A DNA stretch of 8,006 nucleotides from Deinococcales bacterium (GTDB taxonomy: Bacteria > Deinococcota > Deinococci > Deinococcales > Deinococcaceae): contig JANYFS010000222.1 of assembly GCA_025359705.1 (NCBI GenBank), forward strand, positions 1-8,006. Reading direction: 5' to 3'. Positions 1 to 4,788 of the stretch are shown one piece after another. The position numbers and the translations under genes were made by a program. How positions within the stretch are numbered: the first letter of the stretch is position 1; every line of letters starts with the position of its first letter. The notes under the pieces were generated by a model. That model was not told the origin of the DNA. It did not search any database and saw only the letters and a program-made list of their open reading frames with translations.

Positions 1-947
1 CTGTAAATCTGGGCCAAACGCGGGCCGTGGCGATAGGAATGGGTCAACTGCGGCAGCGGACTCGAGTTGGCAAACAACCGCAAAAAAGAGTCCACATCAG
101 CATTGCGAAAAGCATAGATCGACTGCTTGGGGTCGCCGACCATTTGGGTTTGGGGCAGGGCCAAGCGTTCAAAAATCTGGGCCTGCTTAGGGTTCACATC
201 CTGAAATTCGTCCACCAGCAGCATCTGATAGCGTTCCCGAATACGCTCGAGCAATACATTTTGCCCACACAAACGCAGGGTTTGCTCTTCCACATCGTCT
301 GGATCGAGGCTGCGCCCCGCTTGTCTGGCCCAAGTTCGGCTGGCAATGCGGTTGTAGAGGTTGAGGAGTTCACTTTCAAGCGTGGTATTTTTATCCGCTT
401 TGAACGGCCCCTGCGCCCTCGAGTGCCGTAAGCCCCACAGCACCTTTAGGGTGCCGTCCCAACCCAAATTTGCCAAAAGGTGCTTGCCACTGGTGTGATC
501 CTCAAAAATAATGCCCGCCAAAACCGCACTGGCAGCGTCGGCAAACAAAGCATCCGACTCGAGGGCATCGGTGTTATCGAAGTGCGGATCGAGGCCCAAA
601 TCAGGGGCGCACAGTTTGAGCAGCTTGCGAAAAAACCCGTGAATGGTGGTGATGGTGGCCCCGCCCACCTCGTCCAGCGCGGCTTGATAGGCGGGCAACT
701 GGGCGGGGTACACCTCGAGGTCGAAATATTTCCCCGTTTTCAGTACCTGCCGAATTCCCGCCTCGAGCCGTAAGCGCAAATCCGCCGCTCCAGACTGGGT
801 AAAGGTGACTACCGCAATGCGCCGCAGCGGAATATGTGGCAAGCTCCGCAACACATCCCCCACAATCGCGGTAGTTTTACCCGTACCAGCCGAAGCCGCT
901 CGAGCCTGAAGTTTTGGAAGGGTAGGAGAGGGGAGTTGGGTAGTCAT
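1..947 (-). CDS. RecB/AddA-type UvrD-family helicase, N-terminal part (cut by window edge)
   Basis: Superfamily 1A DNA helicase, probably the helicase (or helicase-nuclease) subunit of a RecBCD/AddAB-like double-strand-break repair enzyme. The visible 315 residues carry the motifs in order: Walker A ASAGTGKT (about residues 18-25, the RecB/AddA spelling), motif Ia VVTFTQSGAADLRLRL (46-61), motif Ib TTIHGFFRKLL (100-110), motif II LLVDEFQD (243-250), motif III GDPKQSIYAFRNAD (271-284) and motif IV LTHSYRHGPRL (301-311). The remaining helicase motifs, and any C-terminal PD-(D/E)XK nuclease domain, would lie beyond position 1. The start is the ATG at 945-947, with only a weak Shine-Dalgarno. No other in-frame start lies just upstream, and the Walker A motif sits as near the N-terminus as expected. 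No addB/recC-like partner precedes it, which is where addB often lies. Family is certain; RecB/AddA versus another UvrD-like subgroup is likely but not proven. Confidence 0.9.
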   Translation of the reverse strand, partial: MTTQLPSPTLPKLQARAASAGTGKTTAIVGDVLRSLPHIPLRRIAVVTFTQSGAADLRLRLEAGIRQVLKTGKYFDLEVYPAQLPAYQAALDEVGGATITTIHGFFRKLLKLCAPDLGLDPHFDNTDALESDALFADAASAVLAGIIFEDHTSGKHLLANLGWDGTLKVLWGLRHSRAQGPFKADKNTTLESELLNLYNRIASRTWARQAGRSLDPDDVEEQTLRLCGQNVLLERIRERYQMLLVDEFQDVNPKQAQIFERLALPQTQMVGDPKQSIYAFRNADVDSFLRLFANSSPLPQLTHSYRHGPRLAQIY

Positions 948-984
948 AATGGTTTTGGATTTTGAAGCGATGCACAAAGAGCTA

Positions 985-1011
985 GAGGCAGGTTGTCAAT
1001 TCGCCTGCCTC
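985..1011. other. 8-bp-stem hairpin between the 82-residue gene and the helicase gene
   Basis: GAGGCAGG (985-992) and CCTGCCTC (1004-1011) form a perfect inverted repeat around an 11-base loop. On the minus strand it follows the stop of the small gene by 54 bases and precedes the helicase start by 37. It could be a weak terminator or attenuator, or a protein-binding site. The base run after the stem on the minus strand is not T-rich, so intrinsic termination is doubtful. The loop contains TTGACA read on the minus strand, but no good -10 box follows it. Confidence 0.4.
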
Positions 1012-1065
1012 ATTATGCTTTATTATGCCCACGTATTTTCTTAAATGTGTTCAACTCGAGCGGAA

Positions 1066-1314
1066 TTAAAAACTGCCCTCGAGGGTATCTTTGAGTGAGC
1101 GCCCATTTTCGGGCGTGTCCAAGCGGGTTCGTTTGGTGGTCTCGAGGAATTGGGTGGCTTTCTCGAGCGACATGCGGTGTTTTTCCTGCAAAAAAATCAC
1201 CAGAGATTCATCCACTTTTTTGGCAGAAATACCCGTAGTCAACAGCTTCAACGCCATCGTTTTGAGGGTGCGTTGAAGTGCTTCTTCGTGACTGCGTTTG
1301 GCTTTGAACCACAT
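1066..1314 (-). CDS. Small hypothetical protein, 82 residues
   Basis: I do not recognise this protein. It is basic and mostly helix-forming. The N-terminal segment is lysine- and arginine-rich (MWFKAKRSHEEALQRTLKTMALKLL), the centre reads TTGISAKKVDESLVIFLQEK and the tail is polar. There is no signal peptide or membrane segment. Three CTCGAG palindromes lie inside it, all read in frame as Leu-Glu, as in neighbouring real genes, which supports it being native coding sequence. The start ATG is preceded closely by GGGGAA, rather near for a ribosome binding site. A stop codon four codons upstream limits the frame, so the protein cannot extend far. It lies upstream of the helicase gene on the same strand, 118 bases away, and could share a transcript with it. 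It could also be a decayed fragment of a longer gene. Confidence is moderate. Confidence 0.55.
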   Translation of the reverse strand: MWFKAKRSHEEALQRTLKTMALKLLTTGISAKKVDESLVIFLQEKHRMSLEKATQFLETTKRTRLDTPENGRSLKDTLEGSF

Positions 1315-1340
1315 TTCCCCAATCTAAAGCAAAACTTCTG

Positions 1341-1385
1341 GAATAAATGAAAGATAAGTTCCTCCCAGTTATATTTCATTTATTC
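1341..1385. repeat. Long inverted repeat (17-bp arms, 11-base loop) in the divergent intergenic region
   Basis: GAATAAATGAAAGATAA (1341-1357) pairs with the arm at 1369-1385 with a single mismatch; the outer 12 bp are perfect. The loop is GTTCCTCCCAG. It lies between the starts of the divergent 82-residue gene and maf, where a terminator is not expected. The loop reads CCTCCC on the plus strand (like the 16S rRNA anti-Shine-Dalgarno) and GGGAGGAA on the minus strand (like a Shine-Dalgarno). Operator, RNA structure or remnant of a small mobile element are all possible. Confidence 0.75.
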
Positions 1386-1508
1386 TCGTAAAGCTCGAAA
1401 TCTTCCATGTCTTGAATAGCAACTTCTTTGTCCTAGCCCGATAGCAGCACCTTTCAAAAACTTCTCGAGCCTAGCCTCACCTCAAATAGCCTTAGAATCC
1501 TAGAAGAA

Positions 1509-2138
1509 ATGACCACCCCTACCCCTTCCCAAACCCCACCTTGGATTCTGGCCTCGAGCAGCCCGCGCCGTAGAGAATTGCTCGAGAAAATCGGTGTGCA
1601 ATTTCGGGTGCGAACCGCGCACAGCGAAGAAATTTCGCATCAAAAAACCCCCGCCGAGATTGTGCAGGATCTGGCAATGCAAAAGGCGCTGGCAGTGGCA
1701 GCCCTCGAGCCACAGGCCCAAGTTTTGGCAGCGGATACCATCGTGGTACTGGATGATCACACCCCACATTTTGAGATTTTAAACAAACCCGCCCACTCGA
1801 GCGAAAATAGGGACATGCTCGAGCGGCTTCAAGGGCGCAGCCATGCGGTGTATACGGGGGTGGCAATGGTCACGCCCGACGTGCGGGGCAGTGCTTTTGA
1901 GCGCACCGAAGTGCATTTCCGTAGCCTCTCTGCGCTCGAGCTGGATTGGTATGTGCAAACGGGCGAAGGCTTGGACAAGGCAGGCGGTTACGGCATCCAA
2001 GAGAAGGGAATGCTACTCGTGTCCAAAATTGTGGGCGATTATTTTAATGTGATGGGCCTGCCGATGGTTCAGACCCTCGAGCTGAGCCGCAGTTTGGGCT
2101 TGGTTTTGCTAACAGATCTGGGGAATCATGGTTTTTAG
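1509..2138 (+). CDS. maf: Maf-family nucleoside triphosphate pyrophosphatase
   Basis: Cytoplasmic house-cleaning enzyme that hydrolyses non-canonical or pyrimidine nucleoside triphosphates (in characterised relatives dTTP/UTP or methylated nucleotides) to the monophosphate and pyrophosphate. The family is linked to septum formation and cell division arrest. Its 209 residues are near the family norm of about 190-200. Signatures in order: ILASSSPRRRELL (13-25, phosphate-binding), VLAADTIVV (72-80, with the catalytic Asp76), LNKP (91-94), MLERLQGRSHAVYTGVAM (103-120), and EGLDKAGGYGIQEKG with GDYFNVMGLPM (153-186). The usual GKP motif reads NKP here. The Arg-Arg of SSSPRR and the GYGIQ motif suggest the YhdE (dTTP/UTP) rather than the YceF branch, though this is not certain. 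The ATG at 1509 has only a weak purine-rich AGAAG before it. The stop overlaps the mreC start by 11 bases, implying a coupled maf-mreC unit. Confidence 0.95.
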   Translation: MTTPTPSQTPPWILASSSPRRRELLEKIGVQFRVRTAHSEEISHQKTPAEIVQDLAMQKALAVAALEPQAQVLAADTIVVLDDHTPHFEILNKPAHSSENRDMLERLQGRSHAVYTGVAMVTPDVRGSAFERTEVHFRSLSALELDWYVQTGEGLDKAGGYGIQEKGMLLVSKIVGDYFNVMGLPMVQTLELSRSLGLVLLTDLGNHGF

Positions 2139-2904
2139 CCGTTTGCTGTGGGTTTATGGCGGGCTTTTGATTTTAAGTTTGGTGGTCACTCGTTTTGTAC
2201 CGCCGCCCTCAGTAGCCCTGACTAGTGGAATCAGCCCACTGACCCGTTTGGGACAGAGCAGTGTGCAAAATGTGCGGCATCTGGTGGATGGGTTTATCCT
2301 CGAGCGGGATCTGGGCAGCAAATATATAGCTCTGCTCGAGCAAAACCAAACCCTGACGGGTGAAAATGTCAAACTGAAAGCCCAGCTCGAGGTGTTGCAA
2401 CAAGCCACCCAAATCATGCAGCAGCAATCCCCCGCGTTGGTGGCAATGGCCCCCGTCATTGCCCTAGACCCCAGCCCCTTGCTGGCTCGAGTGACCGTGC
2501 GGGCAGGAACCGACCAAGGGATCACCCGTTTTATGACCGCCACGGTTCCTGCGGGGGTGGTGGGCCAAGTGATTTCGGTGGGGCGCAACGAATCGGTGGT
2601 ACTGACCCTAATCGACCCCGAATCCAAAGTGGGTGTGACCATTGCGGGTAAAGGCGGGCGCGGGATTGCCTCTGGAGTGCGCCCTGGGCGGTTACGGGCC
2701 GAGTTTCCCAAAGGTACCCAAATGGCAATCGGAGACCGCGTACTCACCTCGAGCTACGGCGGGGTTTTCCCCTCGAGTCTAATGGTTGGCATCGTCGAAA
2801 CCGTCTTACCCCCTGGCCCCAACTCTTTGGTACAGGTCATCGTCATCAAACCCGCAGTAGATTTCCCCAGTCTCGAGTCTGTAGGGTTGCTGCGTGCATT
2901 GTAG
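2128..2904 (+). CDS. mreC: Rod shape-determining protein MreC
   Basis: Envelope protein that organises the elongation machinery by contacting MreB, MreD and penicillin-binding proteins in rod-shaped bacteria. Its 258 residues show the classic plan: a short cytoplasmic start, one membrane helix (about 8-23), a linker, a coiled coil (about 60-100, rich in Glu, Gln and Leu), then the periplasmic beta-domain. Family motifs include PAGVVGQVISVG (141-152), LTLIDPESKVGV (159-170) and GDRVLTSSYGGVFPSSLMVGIV (202-223). The start ATG lies inside the last codons of maf, preceded by GGGGA at about 3-7 bases, so translation is probably coupled. No mreD follows: after a possible hairpin comes an AT-rich foreign-looking gene. 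mreB is also not nearby. Either mreD is elsewhere or the operon has been interrupted. Confidence 0.95.
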   Translation: MVFSRLLWVYGGLLILSLVVTRFVPPPSVALTSGISPLTRLGQSSVQNVRHLVDGFILERDLGSKYIALLEQNQTLTGENVKLKAQLEVLQQATQIMQQQSPALVAMAPVIALDPSPLLARVTVRAGTDQGITRFMTATVPAGVVGQVISVGRNESVVLTLIDPESKVGVTIAGKGGRGIASGVRPGRLRAEFPKGTQMAIGDRVLTSSYGGVFPSSLMVGIVETVLPPGPNSLVQVIVIKPAVDFPSLESVGLLRAL

Positions 2905-2918
2905 CCCTCGAGGGGGCT
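2903..2918 (+). terminator. Possible weak terminator after mreC
   Basis: AGCCC (2903-2907) and GGGCT (2914-2918) form a short GC-rich stem over a CTCGAG palindrome, directly at the mreC stop codon and followed by TTGTTACT. The stem is only 5 bp and the T-run is poor, so this is a weak candidate. It could equally be just another CTCGAG copy with symmetric flanks. Confidence 0.3.
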
Positions 2919-2967
2919 TGTTACTCCAATTTAGGGGGCAATGTTATAAATATGTGGGGTAAAAACT

Positions 2968-3483
2968 ATGTGGAATAGATATACGAATAATGAAGTGCCA
3001 GAAAGTCATGAAAAGCGTAGAATTATTGAAGATTCTTTTTGGAATATGGATTGTGATATGATTAATTTTTTGATGAATCTATCAAGTGATACAAGTGAAG
3101 ATGAATTTGTAAGAGTTTCCATATTTGAATACTTATCGGATTATCCGATCTTTGATTGTATTAATATGCTGAGTTTTAGTAAAATTTTAGAAAAAGTATG
3201 TAATGATAAAAATGATTCTCATTTAGTTCGACAATTTGCTTCAGAGTGTATTTATATATTTACAAGTACGGAAATTTATATAGAAGGATTGGAAGATATT
3301 ATATTGAATGATGAAGACTTAGCTTATAATATACTTGTTCCTATACTTATTCCTATACTTATTCCTATACAAAGAAGTGGGCCTATAAATAAAAATTGGA
3401 ATTTACTGATTAATAGAGTTATGCGGAGGTCGAATGATAAAAAAATTATCGATGTGTGCAAAGAGATTTTAGCTAAAGTATGA
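2968..3483 (+). CDS. AT-rich orphan gene, HEAT-like helical-repeat protein
   Basis: A 171-residue acidic, soluble protein with no signal peptide. Alternating helices of HEAT-repeat character are visible around DEFVRVSIFEYLSDYP (45-60), HLVRQFASECIYIF (85-98) and the C-terminal helices (about 142-168). Proteins of this size and type often occur as immunity proteins of contact-dependent or polymorphic toxins, but no toxin is in view and I cannot assign a family. Base composition (about 30% G+C by eye, with many ATA, TTA and AGA codons) differs sharply from all neighbours, and it has no CTCGAG, suggesting recent acquisition. The ATG at 2968 has GGGG 8 bases upstream. A weak promoter (TTACTC, 18 bases, TATAAA at 2945-2950) may precede it, giving a very short leader. 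A run of three 12-base repeats encodes LVPI-LIPI-LIPI inside it. It ends convergently with the metallo-hydrolase gene. Confidence 0.75.
   Translation: MWNRYTNNEVPESHEKRRIIEDSFWNMDCDMINFLMNLSSDTSEDEFVRVSIFEYLSDYPIFDCINMLSFSKILEKVCNDKNDSHLVRQFASECIYIFTSTEIYIEGLEDIILNDEDLAYNILVPILIPILIPIQRSGPINKNWNLLINRVMRRSNDKKIIDVCKEILAKV
3334..3369 (+). repeat. Three in-frame 12-base tandem repeats
   Basis: The unit CTTATTCCTATA occurs three times head to tail (3334-3345 with one mismatch, 3346-3357, 3358-3369). It encodes residues 123-134, LVPI LIPI LIPI, as a very hydrophobic proline-spaced stretch within the AT-rich gene. Because 12 is a multiple of 3, gain or loss of a unit by slippage would keep the reading frame. 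Confidence 0.9.
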
Positions 3484-3533
3484 TTTGTATTTGCAGTTTT
3501 TTGGAAATATTCCTTTAGCTTTCCGCATTTCTC

Positions 3534-3660
3534 CTCGAGACTTTAAACAATCCCCTCGAGCCAAAGCAAAAGCAAAAAAATCTCGAGCGTAATACTTTGG
3601 GTCTTTTTCTCGCCCTCTCGTTTTCCCGCCCTCGCGCTCTCGAGCCTTTCCCCCCTCGAG
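3534..3660. repeat. Cluster of five CTCGAG palindromes in a pyrimidine-rich intergenic tract
   Basis: This is the space between two convergent genes (3484-3676), in which I see no convincing gene. CTCGAG lies at 3534, 3555, 3582, 3639 and 3655, about one per 25 bases, the highest density in the window. The part from about 3600 to 3660 is almost pure pyrimidine on the plus strand, built of near-repeats such as CGCCCTCTCG and CGCCCTCGCG. No clear intrinsic terminator was found for either flanking gene. Confidence 0.7.
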
Positions 3661-3676
3661 CGCACAAACTTTTATT

Positions 3677-4576
3677 TCAAAACACTCCAAACTCGAGCAA
3701 ATTATCATTCACCCGCATTTCTATTTCGCCCCGCTCGAGCAGTTCGGTGAGGTGGGCGGAAACTGCGCTGCGGTTGAGCAAAACGTTGGCAGGTTGCTGC
3801 ATTTCTAGGCCAAAGGTTTGGCAAACCCGCTGCAAAATCGTGTCGATGCTGGCGGGTGGAACACAGGCCACTTTGACCGCTCGAGTGGTGGTTTCCAGCA
3901 TCTCGAGGTTGCGCCGTGCCAGCTCTGCCAAATCTGAGGTGGGGCTGCCGTGACCGCATAGCACGGTTTCGATCCCCTCGAGCGCACCTAACATTTGCAC
4001 GCTTTCTTTTTGCAAACGGCTGTCCATACAAAAACTCATCGGGTGCTTTTGCAAAATCTCCGCGCCAAATAGGGCATCGGCGGCGTATAAAAAACTGCCC
4101 ACCCGCACCGCGTACATCATGCTGGCATGACCCGCCACCTCGAGCAGCTCGAGCGAAACCCCTGCAATTTTGCATAGCCCAGGCTCTGGCGCAAGGCGGG
4201 CATTGCTGGCGGGAGCCATCAGGAATTTGTTTTGCAAAATTACGGGCGGACGCGCTCCAAACAAATAGATTGGCTCGAGGATGGGATAACGCAAAATCGC
4301 CTCCTCGAGCGGGGGTGCGAACACCTTGATTTCAGGGAATTTGCTCTCGAGGTGGGCATTTCCACCAAAATGATCGGCGTGGCTGTGGGTGTTCAAAATC
4401 GCCCGTGGCTCGAGGGCTTTTTCACGCAGTGCCTTGACTATTTTTTTGCCATGATCCGCGTCCAGGCCGCTGTCCACAATCAAAGCGCCGCCGTGTCCAT
4501 CCTCGAGAACCAGTACATTTACGCCGCCTGCCAAATAGTGAATTCCTGGGGCCAGAGTGTGCAATGTTTGCGCCAT
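3677..4576 (-). CDS. Metallo-beta-lactamase-fold hydrolase with C-terminal winged-helix-like tail
   Basis: Zinc-dependent hydrolase of the broad glyoxalase II / LACTB2-like group; the substrate cannot be told from sequence. Counting from the chosen ATG (299 residues), the complete metal-binding set is present: HSHADH at 64-69, His150 in GHASMM, Asp167 in YAADALF and His209 in LCGHGSP. The N-terminal beta strands with VDSGLD (34-39) also fit. After the catalytic domain, residues of about 235-299 form a helical tail ending in NRSAVSAHLTELLERGEIEMRVNDNLLEF, which looks like the winged helix at the end of LACTB2-type enzymes. An in-frame TTG at 4621 would add 15 residues, but those do not resemble the family, so I prefer the ATG at 4574-4576, although its ribosome binding site is weak. 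No signal peptide is seen, so it should be cytoplasmic. It is transcribed divergently from the fecR-like gene and shares its 212-base control region. Confidence 0.9.
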   Translation of the reverse strand: MAQTLHTLAPGIHYLAGGVNVLVLEDGHGGALIVDSGLDADHGKKIVKALREKALEPRAILNTHSHADHFGGNAHLESKFPEIKVFAPPLEEAILRYPILEPIYLFGARPPVILQNKFLMAPASNARLAPEPGLCKIAGVSLELLEVAGHASMMYAVRVGSFLYAADALFGAEILQKHPMSFCMDSRLQKESVQMLGALEGIETVLCGHGSPTSDLAELARRNLEMLETTTRAVKVACVPPASIDTILQRVCQTFGLEMQQPANVLLNRSAVSAHLTELLERGEIEMRVNDNLLEFGVF

Positions 4577-4626
4577 GCCACACAGTTTAAGGCTTTGGAT
4601 ACCGTCGCAGTGACCCCTCAAAAAAG

Positions 4627-4663
4627 CATTTAAATGAAATTTTCATGGAATTTTCATGAAAAC
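4627..4663. promoter_or_regulatory. 11-bp direct repeats plus palindrome, candidate response-regulator operator
   Basis: Three adjacent 11-base units, all ending in ATG: GCATTTAAATG (4627-4637), AAATTTTCATG (4638-4648) and GAATTTTCATG (4649-4659). The last two differ at one position, the first is degenerate. The final unit also forms the 12-bp palindrome TTTTCATGAAAA (4652-4663). An 11-bp direct repeat spacing is typical of sites bound by OmpR/PhoB-family regulators. It lies between the divergent hydrolase and fecR-like genes, just upstream of the hydrolase start, and could act on either. Which protein binds it, if any, is unknown. Confidence 0.5.
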
Positions 4664-4695
4664 TCTGAAGATTTGAACCCAAAGAGTGTCAAAGA

Positions 4696-4731
4696 ACTTA
4701 CAATGATTAGGATGAGAGTGTAAGTTATAAT
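4696..4731 (+). promoter_or_regulatory. Candidate promoter of the fecR-like gene with overlapping inverted repeat
   Basis: A perfect -10 box TATAAT lies at 4726-4731, 57 bases before the start codon. No good -35 box is at 16-18 bases upstream (ATGATT at 17), suggesting an activator-dependent or non-standard promoter. Immediately before the -10 box, ACTTACA (4696-4702) and TGTAAGT (4719-4725) form a perfect 7-bp inverted repeat with a 16-base spacer. TGTAAGT occurs again at 4760-4766 in the leader. A TTGACA on the minus strand (4692 down to 4687) might serve the divergent hydrolase gene, but its -10 box is poor. Confidence 0.5.
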
Positions 4732-4778
4732 GCAATCCTACCCGCTCGAGGGGTGTGTTTGTAAGTATTTTGTAGGAA

Positions 4779-4783
4779 AGGAG
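4779..4783 (+). promoter_or_regulatory. Strong ribosome binding site of the fecR-like gene
   Basis: AGGAG is spaced 5 bases from the ATG at 4789. It decides the start among three closely spaced ATGs (4789, 4798, 4801) and is the clearest Shine-Dalgarno in the window. Confidence 0.8.
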
Positions 4784-4788
4784 AATTT

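Noticed and set aside
27..773. Plus-strand open frames in the first 800 bases
   Set aside because: They are antisense to the helicase gene, whose minus-strand frame carries six helicase motifs.
2154..2747. 197-codon minus-strand open frame opposite mreC
   Set aside because: Antisense to a well-recognised mreC; the translation is rich in Arg, Pro, Thr and Ser typical of shadow frames.
3484..3533. Possible intrinsic terminator after the AT-rich gene (T-run and GGAAATATTCC)
   Set aside because: The symmetric part is only 4 bp, AT-rich and lies after rather than before the T-run.
3469..3708. 79-codon open frame on the minus strand running past the hydrolase end
   Set aside because: Low-complexity Arg/Glu/Gly/Lys-rich translation of the pyrimidine-rich intergenic tract; it overlaps the end of the hydrolase gene in another frame and the last codons of the AT-rich gene; no plausible start.
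4577..4621. N-terminal extension of the hydrolase from a TTG at 4621
   Set aside because: The 15 added residues do not resemble the family; the ATG at 4576 places the start just before the expected first beta strand.
3916..4633. Two plus-strand open frames (3916-4329 and 4232-4633) opposite the hydrolase gene
   Set aside because: Antisense shadows of a clearly conserved metallo-hydrolase; their translations have no domain character.
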